Part shown: one piece after another, positions 20,274 through 31,654 of the stretch | How positions within the stretch are numbered: position 1 is the first letter of the stretch | How the letters are laid out: every line of letters begins with the position of its first letter | Assembly: GCA_033439795.1 (NCBI GenBank) | Contig: JAUTDP010000011.1 | Location: 372,001 to 436,000 of the forward strand | Source of the DNA: Sordaria brevicollis | Taxonomy: Eukaryota > Ascomycota > Sordariomycetes > Sordariales > Sordariaceae | Direction of reading: 5' to 3' | Length of the DNA: 64,000 nucleotides | The notes under the pieces: generated by a model | What the model saw: the letters and a program-made list of their open reading frames with translations, nothing else | The model's database searches: none | Told to the model about the DNA's origin: nothing | Position numbers and translations under genes: made by a program

Positions 20274-23200
20274 AAAGGGAATTGCGAGCCTATTAATAAT
20301 TTTTAAATTTAAAAGGTTTTTTATTATTAGTAATAATTTTAGCGAAAGTGTATATAAGAGTAAAAATAGAATTTAGTGTAAAAGTAATAGGTTTTAAATA
20401 GCGGGGGTATAATTTAAAATATAAATGAGTAATAGTTTCGGCGTATTAGGCGTTATAACCTCCAATATAAATAGTATTTTAAATCGGAAAATTAGGATTA
20501 GAAGGAAGATTAAATTTAAATAATCGTTTTAATAATTTAAATAATTAATTAAATTCTCCCCTTAATTATACTATTGGAATAGAATTATAAGGGGTAAGAA
20601 TAATAATTCCCTTAAAATCGTAGGAAGGAATACCTCCTAAATTATAAATAACGATTCCCCTTAAATTATAAATAATAATTTTATTAATATTTATTATTAA
20701 ATTATATTAACTTCAATTAATATATTTAAAGATAAAAGGAATTTAGGGAATATCCGTAGGGTTAATTCCCTACGTTTTTAATTAAATTTTAGAATTAATT
20801 CCCTATTTATATTTATATTAAATATATTTATAAAAGACTATATTATAAATCGTAATAATTTTTCTTATATTAAATAGAACAACGTAATTACGTAAACCGT
20901 TATATTTTAATATCCGATATAGGGTATTTAAAGGATAAAATTTATTTGGGAATTCCCGATTAATTTTTTTATAATAATTAAGAGACTTAAATACCCGCAA
21001 ATAAAATAAATTAAATTTAATATTAAATTATACTTTATATAGGGTTATATTAATAATAAAATCTAGGCTACAGTTCTTTAAATATATAACCGAATTTAAT
21101 AAATATAATTATAATTTAAAATTAAAGCCCGTATCTTTAAATATAATAATAAATTTTTTAAATAGGATGCTATTAAAGTATTTAATTATATTATTCTACT
21201 AATATTATTTTATTATAATATATTAAAGGGTAATATACCAATTACGGTAGAAATTTATTAACGTTTAATTTTAATTTTCGCCCGTATGGTTAAAACGGAT
21301 ATTTAAAACCCTACGCTCCTAAGTTTCGGTCTAGGTAAATTAAATAAAAAACGTATTAAAAAACTCTAATTTATATTTAAAAGGGTAAACTTATACGAAT
21401 TAAATATAATTATTAATAATAATTAATTAATAACGCTACTTATTAATATCCGTTACTTAGAATAAACCGGTTATATTGAAATAAATTTTTTTAAACGGAA
21501 TTATACCTCAACGTATTAAACGATTATAAAATTACTATTTAAACCGGTTAATTATATATATTTCGTATATATAATTATTTTGTAAGGGGGTTATATTAAT
21601 AAATATATTCATTAGGGATTTAATATTTCGCTCCTTTAAATAATTTAAACGCTTATATTAAAGACGCTAATAATTTAATATATAATAAATAGTAAAAGTA
21701 AAACGAATTTAAAGGGGTATATATAATTAATTAATAAAATAAAGGCTATAAATTTTTAATCCTATAAAGCGAAGGCGGGAAAGAACTTTTAAATAAATTA
21801 TAAAACGACCGTTTTATTTAGTAATATAAAAGGATATACCTTATTCCCGAAATTAAAATAAGGAAATAAGATTATAGGTAGTAATTAGGTAATAATATAA
21901 ATTCTTTAATAATAAATAACTCTATTTATTTATAATTAACGTAGGGATTTAATATATACTAATTATAATAAAGGTAATAAAAATATTATTAATACTATAA
22001 ACGGAAGGTCCTTTATAAGGTTCGAATTCCCTAACGAATTTATTACGTTAATAAGAAATATAATTTATAATATTTATATTTAAAATAATTAAATATTTAA
22101 AATTAAATAAAAAGTATTTTATATATTAAATAATAAATAAAATAAATATTTTTAAACCTAAATATAAACCTTCTAATACGGGAACGTACGGAAAATTAAA
22201 GGTCCTTAGGACCGCTAAATCCAGAAATCCTAAAGGTTCGCTATTAATAAATTTAAATTAATATTATAGGAAGTCCAGATTAAGGAATCCTTAATTGTAA
22301 CGCTTAATAAAAGGGTTTTCGCCGAAATTAACTTCGTTATTAATATATTTTATATTATTAATCGGGTTAATAAAAAATATTAGAATTATACGCTTTAATA
22401 ACGGATTTCTTTAATTAAATTATTATTATTAAAATTTAATAGAACGTTAATTTTAAGCCCGCTAAATATTTATAAGTTTTACGAACGGATATTTTCTAAT
22501 ACGAAGGCGATTAATTAATTCCGGGTATTATTTGTAATAAAAATCGTTATTATAAAAAAATATATAATATATATTTTATAATTCCTAAGGGAATTCCTTT
22601 TAGGCCTTACGCTTACGTAAGTTAATACGAATTATAAGAATTTAATTAATAAAAGAAATACGGTTATTATTATTAAATTTAGTAATTTTAGTAATAATAT
22701 AACCTAAGGATATAGCTTTAATAATTATATTATTATTTGACCTTCGGGTCGGTATAAACGAATGAATTTAAAGAAAATTATTACGAAATTATATATATTC
22801 TTCGTTTAGGCCGATAAGAAATTTAATAATTAAAAAAGAGTTAAAGAATTAATAACCAATAATTAGGTTAATTATTTTATTATAAATATTAAGTAATTTA
22901 AAATTAAAATTAGTAGCGGAAGAGTAATCGTTAATAATAAAATTTAAAAATTTAATTATTAAATTTTAATATACCGAACCAGATTAGCCTATTTTAAAGA
23001 TATATTCCTATAAATATTTAAAGGCTTCTTTAATTATTTATAAACGTTTTAAAAGTAAGGTTAAATATTTAAAAATTTAGCGGGCTATATTATTAATATA
23101 AATTATAATAATTAAAATAAATTATCTTTAATAAAATTCTTAATTTTAGAAGCCTTTAAAGTAAATTTTTTAAATATTATCGAAGTCTTCGGGTTCCGGG

Positions 23201-24264
23201 GGTAAGACCGGGTATTTATTATATTTAAAACCGTTAAAAAAGCTATAAATACCAATAAAATCGTATATAATTTTATATTATTTAATTTAGAAAGCCCTAT
23301 CGGTATTTAAAAGGATAGGAAATTTTTCGTAATTAATAATTTAGGGTAACGCACTTATATTAAAAATTAAATAAAAGGTAGGTAATTTTATAAATAGGAT
23401 ATCCGGGTTTTTTAAACATTAGTACGCGAAGAAGTATTATATAATAGCGGTAATATAATTATAAAGCTTTAAATATTAATTAAATTTAATAATAATAAAG
23501 GTAATAAAAAAGTAAATAAAAATATATTTAAATATATTATAAAAATAAATAAAAGGAAAATTAAATCTTTATTTTATTTATATTTAATATTTTATATTAA
23601 TAAATCGATTTTAAAGAATAAACGTAAAAAGTCGAAATAATTTAAATATTTTATTATAATAGCGTTACGAATAATAGGTCTAAAATTATAATAATAATAG
23701 GGGCGTTATTTCGTAATTCGGGGCGTTTTAGCGTATTATAATTCACAATTCGGTCGTAATATTATCGGGGCGTATCGAATTATTAATCAATTCGTATATA
23801 TTTAATTACGAATCGTAATAATATTATAATCGAAAGATTACGATTCGTAATAGCGCGAAACTAACTCAAAGGTAAACAACCCGAATACCGAAGAAAAACC
23901 GATGGAAATCCGAAATACGATTTCGAATTAAAATATTATAATTCTAATTTAAGGTTTATTAGTATTAAATTAGGAGCGGTTATACGAAGTCGTCGTCGAA
24001 TCGTAATAGCGCGGTAGTAGTATTATTTAGTTAAAAAATTTACGTTTTTTAAAAATAGGCCTACATTTTAAAATACGCTTTTACTATACCTGCCGGAACG
24101 CTTATTTAATAGGTAAGTAGGGTACGTTATTATATATATGAATATACGTACTGTATTGCGCTTACGTTCCTATTAAACGGTTAAATTCTAGGTTCGAACT
24201 ATAAAAGGAAAAAAGGGAAATATTTTTCGAGGTCTTTAATGTATATAATTCCGGGCTTATAACC

Positions 24265-24462
24265 TATTGAATTTGTACAATTGGGACGAATGGAATGAGG
24301 AGGAGGAGTGGATGAAAAGAAGAAAGAAAATTTAATTATTGAGGAAAAGGGAAGAATTTGCCGGGTAGGTAAGCGAATAATATATGTATAAGTAGTAGCA
24401 ATGCTATAAAATAATCTGAAACCATGTTACGATATCTTATCCATTTGGTGAGATCTCTAATA
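24265..24462 (-). repeat. Right LTR of Copia element 1 (198 bp; 5' LTR in the element's own direction)
   Basis: Matches 17513-17710 over its whole length with transition differences. After the insertion, exon 2 of paralogue E reads into this LTR and meets TAA at 24439-24437. Confidence 0.85.
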
Positions 24463-25100
24463 GTGGCGTCTTACCCTTAAAGCTCTCGATGGCGGTGATG
24501 ATGGTCTTTTCACGGTCGGCTAGCGAGGTGAATGGCGTGTTAGCATTTGTGTTCAGTGTCCCGGGATTCTAGGAAGTTTTTATCAATGTCGAGTTGGGCC
24601 TCGATGAACTTACTGTAATCTCCTGCAGAGCTACGAGTTCCCGTTCCCTCCGCCATCTTCTTGACAGTGATGGGCCCACTGTGTACCGATCCAGCGTCTC
24701 CAGCCTGGCGGCTGGTTTGGTTCTTGTGCCCGTACAGCTTGAATAGCAATCGGAACGTACCCTCCTCGGGAAATTCGAGATGCGAAAAGGGAATCAACCA
24801 TGATTCCTCCGTGGCGCCTGGGATCTTGATATGATACGCCACAGGGTACTGGCTGAGTGACAGTTGCTTCTCAGTGTTCGTTGCTTCGTCGATGGTATAG
24901 AGAGCCGCAGAGAAGTAATCCCAGCTGTCGAAATCTTTGAGAGGATAGTTGAGCTTCAGCACCGCGACGTTTCTGACATCCTGGTTTACGGGAACCTCGG
25001 TTGGCAGGTCAAAGGCAAATGTAGCCCCTTGAGGTTGGCCTGATTTGGTCAAAACCTTCTCCAAAGGAGGGGGGGTGGTCTGGTTTGTCGAGGAAGCCAT
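24463..25100 (-). pseudogene. Cluster paralogue E: velvet-like-core gene cut in its last exon by Copia
   Basis: Exon 1 runs from ATG 25098-25100 to 24614, then a 94-nt phase-1 intron (24613-24520; GTAAGT, TGCTAACAC, CGCTAG), then exon 2 to the insertion point at 24463. The rest of exon 2 is at 17507-17398 on the far side of the element. Before the insertion the gene encoded 217 residues. Core landmarks are GATFAFDLPTEVPV, VAVLKLNYPLKDFD, and SWLIPFSHLEFPEEGTFRL, the member closest to the velvet-type EGxFRLxF strand. After the intron comes DREKTIITAIESFKG. As it stands, translation would add seven LTR-derived residues after position 182 and stop, losing the basic C-terminal tail. Exon 1 has no disabling change. 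Confidence 0.8.
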
Positions 25101-26180
25101 TGTGCAGTAGGGCGTTTTGTGATCTGTGTTGCTGATGGGTTGGTAAAGGGCTGTGGAGGTGGAAGTTGCTGGTGAGAGATTGCTGGGAAGTAGTCTAGAG
25201 CCGTCCGAGTCCGTCCTTTTATCAGTGACCAGAACTGCTGACCTCAAACGGAAAGGCCTTCCTTTCTTACACTTCAACCCAACACGCAAGATTAGACTCT
25301 GCCCTTCCGGCGCCAGCAACTGACCTTGGAGGGGATCCCTGGATCTTCACTCACAGCATCCAACCTAGAGGTGTTGGCTTGAAGCGCAGAGCTCTTTGGG
25401 TTGAAATTAGTACATTTCCGCGCCGGAAACATCTTGACAACCTCCCTGAATTGCCTTCCACGTCGTCTTCAAACCGTTGCGGCACCGAAGTAGAAGATTC
25501 TGGGTGCTCTTCTACGCGGGTTGTTGGATATCCTCAGCCCTGCGCCGCACCAACATGTCTGTTGAGCCTTATCATGACCTCACATCTTCCCTCGATCGAG
25601 GTTACATGCCATCGGCCCGCCGAACGCATCCAAGATCCAATCGACGATCGTCCCTTCCAAACGGGTCGTTGGTCTCTAACCCCTGAGCCGTGCGAATGCC
25701 TCCAGTTGTTGGCCGCATGGCGCATGCCCCTGGCGGAAGCTTGCACTTTGGCAAGAACCCTAGTGTTTGCTTGTCCAATCCGTCAGAAGTAGAGAAAAGA
25801 TGCCGGAAAATACTGTCCCGCCTGCAGGGACATTGAGGAAGTAGCTCACGGCCCAAACTCCGCTGCAACTATACGGAGTGATCCTTTACCAGTTGTCGTC
25901 ATCAGCATTAGGCGCGAAACCCTTTGGAGCAAACCACGGTAGGGGTAAAAAACTTCTGGTTCTCCCAAAGAAATAGACCGGCTTCTATTAGGTACATCTG
26001 ACCTACATCCCTCCTTGATCGATCCGCTTGACAGTGCCAGCACAGTTAGAACAGCAAATTACAGGCACGAACAGACAACTCCTTCCGAAGAACCGACTGC
26101 CACTTCCACCATTCCGCGCTTCAAAAAATCCCACCCACTTGTTCACTGAATGAGCGACCCTCACCCCCATCACAACCATG
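25101..26180. other. Spacer between paralogues E and F
   Basis: Promoter side of E and 3' side of F. A weak TATA-like GATAAAAGG lies at 25215-25223 (minus). No gene was recognised in the rest. Confidence 0.35.
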
Positions 26181-26197
26181 GCCAGTCCAGCAAGGCC
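26181..26197 (-). repeat. Variant of the 16-base motif in the 3' flank of paralogue F
   Basis: Plus-strand GCCAGTCCAGCAAGGCC, which is the common motif with its CTGGCC half changed to CAAGGCC. It begins about 50 bp beyond the stop of F. The position matches that of copies 1, 2 and 4 relative to A, C and E. Confidence 0.5.
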
Positions 26198-26247
26198 GTC
26201 CTTTTCCCAAAACAAGTCCCAAGCTACGATGGTGCCACAACTACTCA

Positions 26248-27044
26248 TTATACATCTCTCCCATGCGTCTTGATGTGCTCAATGAGGGTATGCGCATCGG
26301 CACCTTGAAGAGAATAAGAGAGGTTAGTATTCCAGAAATACCTATCCCAGGATTGAGTTGATATAGGGGCTGATGAAATAGATGGTACGTACCATAACGG
26401 GACCTACTCCCCGGCTCATTCCCCACCGGGTCGCTTTGGATCACCCTCGCGGTATGCACACTCAGCTTGCCCGCCGTATACCCCGTGATGATATGTGGTA
26501 TACCCAGAAAATGTAGCCGAAGCGGAGGAGGTTGCTGTTCCGGCCAAACCCAATCAGGCGGAAAATCGCCGTGCTGTCCGGGGACGTAAGGGGTGTTTTC
26601 ATCCTTGAAGTAGTTCTTGACATTGACCCAGAAATTAAACTCCATGGTCATATCTGTGGGCAGCTGGACGTCTTCGAAGAGGAAGTAGTAGCTGCCTCCG
26701 TTTACGTTCTCTGAGCCATCGGGAAGCCGGGAAAGCGTTTTAGGCTGTGCTAAGCGTTCAAAACAGATGGGAAACCCGTCGCAGGTGGTACAAACTGCTT
26801 GCATTATGACCCTCATTTCGCGCCAGTTGAACGTGGGGACGGGGCTTACCTCAACCAGGGCTGCACAAGGAATGGCTTGCCCTGGAAGAAGCTGTAACTT
26901 TTCGGGGATGAAATACTTGAGCTTGGTTGTGGGGCGGATACTATACGCGCTGCAGATAATAGGCTCCGGTTTTTGGTAAGTTTGCTCAATTTCTTCGGCT
27001 TTGAACCAGGTCACCGGCTCGGGGTCGGTTGTTATCACGGGCAT
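26248..27044 (-). CDS. Cluster paralogue F: velvet-like-core protein, 235 aa
   Basis: Exon 1 runs 27044-26393. An 89-nt phase-1 intron (26392-26304; GTACGT, ATACTAAC, TTCAAG) and a short exon 2 (26303-26248, TAA) complete 236 codons. Core landmarks are LKYFIPEKLQLLPG, ALVEVSPVPTFNWREM, YYFLFEDVQLPTDMTMEF, WVNVKNYF and AGKLSVHTARV. The tail (ADAHTLIEHIKTHGRDV) is the shortest in the cluster. Seventeen A residues precede the ATG directly on the mRNA strand. TATAAG lies about 155 bp upstream. The gene is intact; its function is unknown. Confidence 0.8.
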
Positions 27045-27061
27045 TTTTTTTTTTTTTTTTT
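27045..27061 (-). promoter_or_regulatory. Poly(A) leader abutting the start codon of paralogue F
   Basis: A run of 17 T on the plus strand, so A17 on the transcript, directly before the ATG. Poly(A) leaders can favour translation initiation and bind poly(A)-binding protein. A chance homopolymer is equally possible. Confidence 0.4.
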
Positions 27062-27199
27062 GGTGCAGGTGTTACTGTGTTGGAAGCAGGTGGATGACTG
27101 GAGGGAATGAACTGAACGGAGTGTATGGAGAAATGAGATGCGTGATGTGTGCTGTCTGAGTACTTTACCTACACTTCAGAGGCGAGGACAGACCCCTTT

Positions 27200-27205
27200 C
27201 TTATA
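27200..27205 (-). promoter_or_regulatory. TATA-like box of paralogue F
   Basis: Minus-strand TATAAG about 155 bp before the ATG. Confidence 0.4.
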
Positions 27206-27974
27206 GATTCTGATCCCAAGGCCTCGGCTCTCAAGACAAAAGATATCCAACCGGTAACAGTGAAATTGCTTTATTGTCAAACCGGTTGACTGTTGGTGTC
27301 ACCTTTTAACACATTTCTTCCCAAGAGTGCTTCTAGAGACTCGTATTCACAATACCTCTATCCTATAATGAAGCGGCTGAGTTTCTGTGAGGAAATCCAA
27401 CGAACAGTTTATAATATAGACCAACGAGCCGGAGTTCTTTGACAAAGGCCGACGAGAACTTGAGAAGTTAGGAAGCAACAAGGAACTCGCCCGAAAATAG
27501 AACTCGGCGGCAGACCGAGAACTTCTGCACGAGGCAGATGCCAACAAATAGATTACCTGTAAAGACTGACTTCCTACCAAGAAAACAACCTAACCAAACA
27601 ATCTGACCATGCTCGCAAAGTACAACCGATATAGAAAACCCAACGCTTAATCCAGAGTTGTTCTGTCCAAAGAAACTCCACTCTCACGTTCCAAATCATT
27701 CCGTCTCGCGAAATGAGAGATCAGGCGCTTAATCCGAACGATACCAGTCCAGGTCGCTCATTCTCTTGTTTCTCCTGTTCATACCATACCCCATTCGTCC
27801 TCGCTGAGTCCGGCTCAAGCTCCAATTTGACCCTATTATTTCTCCCTTCGCCGATGACACCCCAGTTGAGAAGCTTCAGTATCGGGTTCGAGATCTCCAT
27901 CCACCACTTCAAATGCCGTAACTCTGGTGTAGTAGCAAGCGTACCAGCTACATGCAGGGCTAGACGGGTATTGC
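27206..27974. other. Spacer between paralogues F and G, no gene seen
   Basis: GC-normal sequence with short accidental frames only. Confidence 0.35.
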
Positions 27975-28711
27975 CTACGCGTCAGGATTTTTCAAGACCG
28001 AAATTGTTCTCGGTACCTCTACCTTCTCTTGCGCGTCCATGATGGCCTTGATCCTAGAGAAGTCTGTATAATCCCACTTCCTGGCACCCTCGGGGGCTTT
28101 GATGACAAGAGAAATCAGCATGGGATGGTCATTGTGGGTAGAGGTAGGTAGCTAGGTATGTTTTGGAGATGTGTAAACTTACTCAATTCCGTCTGTCTCG
28201 TATGTGCCGCAACCTCGCTCGCTGAAAGGAAACCCCTTCTACCCTTTACCAAAGGGACCTCAATGGCACCGAGCAAGTAACCGTGCACGTTCTTCCATTT
28301 TGCGGCCGTTGGTCCCAGCACCGTGAGTGCGTCGGTGTTTCCCCTGGCGTCATCGAAACCATCGACATATACCGAGAAAAACAAGCCGCAATCACCCGTC
28401 TGGGGCAGAAAAATGTCCCTGAAGACAAAGAACAGCCCGTCTTCTCCGTCAACCTCCACGCCGTTGGAGTTCAGCATGGTGGACTTGGCAGCGTCGGGAT
28501 TGCCGGCGGGATGGGCGGCTGCTGTAACTCTGACTTTTCTCCAGGCTGGATGAGGTCGAGGTGATAGCTTCACGATCATCTCCGGTAGCGGGGCCCTTAT
28601 GTCAACCTCCTTCGGGGGCGGGAAGACAATTTGACCCACGACGGGAGTGGAACATGACTTTTCAAAGACCACAAGGTCAGTAGGACGCCAGGGATCGACC
28701 GATTTAGTCAT
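27975..28711 (-). CDS. Cluster paralogue G: velvet-like-core protein, 216 aa
   Basis: Exon 1 runs 28711-28183. An 86-nt phase-1 intron (28182-28097; GTAAGT, ATGCTGAT, TCAAAG) and exon 2 (28096-27975, TAG) complete 217 codons. It is a compact member with almost no extension, so it shows the core best: GQIVFPPPKEVDI at 26-38, MIVKLSPRPHPAWRKVRV at 45-62, DGLFFVFRDIFLPQTGD at about 90-106, FFSVYVDGFDD just after, then GYLLGAIEVPLVKGRRG. The tail is KWDYTDFSRIKAIMDAQEKV and a short end. FFVFRDIFLPQTG is the stretch most like the FFVF-DLSVR-EG strand of velvet proteins. The gene is intact; its function is unknown. Confidence 0.8.
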
Positions 28712-28899
28712 CTTTGTAAGTTTGGTTAAGGTTTATTGTAGTGGTGCTGTTGTAGAGAACGAATAAATCGAGCGATGCTGTGGTGGACCTGTAAAAGCTT
28801 ATGTGTGTCTTTGTGAGATGACTGATGTGGGGATGTAACTATTGATGTAGGTTTCTTCCTCTCCTTACCTCTTGAAGCTGACAAAACAGCCCATTATGT

Positions 28900-29276
28900 A
28901 CCGTGCATGTTGAGTTTGATCCCGCTCAGCAGCGACAGATAAACCAGGAAGCGACGAAGAACCTGGGCATTGGGTCCAAGACTATTGACAAGGAAGGACC
29001 GTTTGGGTCTCATGCCATGTGGCTGATTAACTTCAACTGTGTCGAGAGGATGGTGATTCCTGCCAAGGAAGATGTCGACGAAGAAAAAGAATGTCTCACC
29101 GTCCGCGGTGAGGGCATTTGGGCGAGATGATCCATACTATTCCAGGTTACCAGCCAGAGCACTCATGATCTAGGCTTCAAATATGTACGGCTCTGGAAGG
29201 AGTTCAACAGGCAATGTCTTGACTCTTGAGACGAGCGGCCAGATTCTTGACTGGAAACGGCAAGCCAAAAGCATGA
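28900..29276 (+). pseudogene. Broken DUF3669 (kinase-like fold) gene fragment
   Basis: Pieces of the C-terminal half of the gene at 32.2-33.9 kb can be found in changing frames: VEFD near 28906, then HAMWLINFNCVERMVIP near 29010 (compare HALWLLDFDCCRMVTIP), then DDPYYSRLPA near 29130 in another frame (compare NDPWYPRPLD), then YVRLWKEFNRQ near 29180 followed by stops (compare KKLWERFRGRY). The order matches the intact gene. The start and the first half are gone. It lies between paralogues G and H. Confidence 0.75.
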
Positions 29277-30524
29277 AGTTGTTACTAGGTACACAAGGTG
29301 ATGAAGAAGGTTAAGGAGACGAAGAGGAAGTGGAGTAAGAGTGCTTTGAGAGAAATTTTGGTGGTATGAGAGGAAGGAACGTGCTAGGCGAGATTGATAT
29401 GATAGACGTCGTCATCACAGGAGCGAAGGAAGCACCAACTCTATTGCCTAGGTACGAAAACGTGGAGACTAGCCCCTGAACCATTCCCGGGTACACCAAG
29501 AAAACATGGAAATCAACCGTCCCAAATCTCGCAGACCGAACAGGTACAAAACCAAAGCGCCCGCTCTATTTAAAACTGCCAGTTCACTCAACACGCCCCA
29601 AGCCCACCTTACCAAAGCAAGAGCATCTTTCTATCTTCCCGAACTAGGTAGCGACTACCAACATGTTCTGCAACACCAACTCTCCGACATAATACCGCCC
29701 ACCCGCCTATATTCCGTTCGGTATCTCTCCCATCGGCCAAAGATTCCAAATGTTGGAAGATCATACGAACATCTCAATCCTATAGCACTCATTGTTCCCG
29801 ACAACCACTATCTCTGATGGACATGTGATGCGTATGTGATCAAGACTCTTTCTACACGGGCACTAAGCGCGCGTCAACCCGCAAATATCGAGCTCTTCTT
29901 CAACACAATGGCCAAATGTAATATGTCGGGCGTTGTTATAAGCGCCATTGACAATGGGGTTGTCAATTTAAAGTTCCTATCCCGTGCCAACATCGTGTTG
30001 TTGGCGCCGGACCAACAGAGGCATTTCCTTTGTCGAAGCCCCGAAATAATGGAACACATGGATGACATGGAAACAACAACATGACGATCCCCTCTTCCAA
30101 AGTATTAGGGAACTTTTTATTGCTATCTCAAGTACCTCTACGGTTCATTAAACATCTACACAGTCCAGTTTTTATGTTCTCCCTGCTAAGTTTGTCTATG
30201 TCAACTATACGCCAGTGTCTATCAAGAGTACAATGACCCATTATCGCAGGGAACTACCAGCAAGTAAACTCAGGGTGCCTATATTTTGGGTTTCAAATGT
30301 ACAAGAAAGGTGTATAAACTCGATTGTGTATTGCAATCGCGCTCACATGCTGCTAGAAGGGCACAACTTGAGTTTATACACTTCTCCGTCACACGCGCAA
30401 TGTTACGGTAGCTTTCGTGTCGTCTACTTGTTGGCTGCATTCTAATACCATTTATTCCACTTCGTCTTGGCCGACACGTTCTGTAATATATGGAAGAGCT
30501 TTGCCAGAAGACAATGTTGAATTG
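29277..30524. other. Spacer upstream of paralogue H
   Basis: Two open frames of about 100 and 80 codons (29506-29817 and 29836-30084, plus) have no recognisable motif and no splice signals that join them. I do not call them genes. Confidence 0.35.
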
Positions 30525-30534
30525 TATATAATAG
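30525..30534 (+). promoter_or_regulatory. TATA-like box of paralogue H
   Basis: TATATAATAG, 151 bp upstream of the ATG at 30676. Confidence 0.5.
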
Positions 30535-30675
30535 ATGGCCAGGTCAGCTTCCAACCATCTCGAAGCGGCGATCATCACGCATTCTATTCCACACTCCGAC
30601 TTCTTTGCTTCCTTGCTCCATTCCAATCACAACCTTCACCAAGCCTTCAACCTATTTTACCCAAAGAATTCAAAC

Positions 30676-31654
30676 ATGGCCAACAACCTCTGGCGAGCCG
30701 TCCTTTCTCCTCATCCCCAACTATACGATCAATCAAAACATCACAGCATCAAAGCCGACTTCGTCTACCCCCCACCAGTCTCCCTCCAAGTAGACAAAGA
30801 ATACCCAGGAGTTTTTGCTATTGTGAGACTTAAACCGCGGCCTCATACAGCCTGGAAGACCGTCAAGATGTTGATGACTCACGTCGGCGTTCATTCGCAA
30901 AATAATACCTTTCCTGGAGGCGCGAACATTATGGGTTTGCAACGCCAATTCGAGACAAGACAAAAAAGACAAGAAGGCAAATGCATAACGCTCAAAGATG
31001 AACCAGACGCTTTATACTTTATCTTCCCCGGGGTTGTTTATCCGGCCTATCCGACGAACTGGGCTCCTGCCTATGCTGATGCTCCGGCCAACATTGACCA
31101 GTCCCTGCTTTATAAGGTTGATGTGCAGTTTGAACTGTACGTGAACAACTTTGACAATTTGGACGAGGACGGAAACCGGGTGGAGGAGGTACCACCAAAG
31201 GAGGCACAAAAAGATCCACGGAACCCGGAGTTGGACGGATACTATGGGGGGAATTTGGGACCGGTGCGAGTAGATGTGCGTTCTGAAGTGAAGGTTAGGG
31301 ACGAAAAGAGGAAGGACGAGTTTTTAGGTAAGTCAACTATAGTCTACTTAGCCAGTTGAACACCACTTCTTGCATCTACCTAGTGTACCTACAAACATTT
31401 TTTATTTCCTTCGATCTAACTTTTTTTTTCTTATCCATCTAGCACCCGACTACGAAGCTCTTCTCAAAACCGATCGCATTCTTAAGATTGACGAGATTTG
31501 TCGCCTTGCGGGCTGTTCTCTGGGTCAAACAAACACTGCCGCGACATGCACCGAGTGCATCCTTTCGAGCACTGTCGATCCGCGAGGAGACCTCTATTTA
31601 GATTCTGAACTTCTGAAGAAACCTACCTCTAGGGGTGATGGGCAGGGGAGATGA
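30676..31654 (+). CDS. Cluster paralogue H: velvet-like-core protein, 287 aa
   Basis: The only member on the plus strand. Exon 1 runs 30676-31327, a phase-1 intron 31328-31442 (GTAAGT to TTCTTATCCATCTAG), exon 2 31443-31654 (TGA); the total is 288 codons. I chose the ATG at 30676 (context AAACATGGC) over the longer frame above it, because that frame starts right at the TATA-like box. Core landmarks are IKADFVYPPPVSLQV, FAIVRLKPRPHTAWKTVKM, ALYFIFPGVVYPAYP, VDVQFELYVNNFDN and YYGGNLGPVRVDVRS. The tail has DRILKIDEICRLAGCSLGQT and four more cysteines. Paralogue I has the same coding length and a nearly matching tail, so H and I look like the most recent duplicates in the cluster. Confidence 0.8.

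Larger units (their letters stand above)
17513..24462 (-). mobile_element. RIP-degraded Ty1/Copia LTR retrotransposon inserted in paralogue E
   Basis: A 6.95-kb element with 198-bp LTRs and a 5-bp target duplication GTGGC. The interior is strongly AT-rich with stops in all frames. On the minus strand at 19086-19097 a reverse transcriptase active-site relic reads YVNN (from YVDD), followed by LLITSP and further on by KEFKEV and SFYL. This is the Copia pattern, so the element is transcribed right to left. Two solo LTRs (19200-19485, 19931-20273) are nested inside. Subtracting them leaves about 6.3 kb, with the RT relic in the downstream part, which fits the Copia order of integrase before RT. 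It lies within the last exon of paralogue E. Confidence 0.85.

Noticed and set aside
25379..26043. Several overlapping frames of 65-137 codons on both strands
   Set aside because: Typical accidental frames in GC-normal spacer; no family motif found on either strand.
29506..30084. Two plus-strand frames of 103 and 82 codons
   Set aside because: No motif and no consistent intron between them; expected by chance in 1.2 kb.
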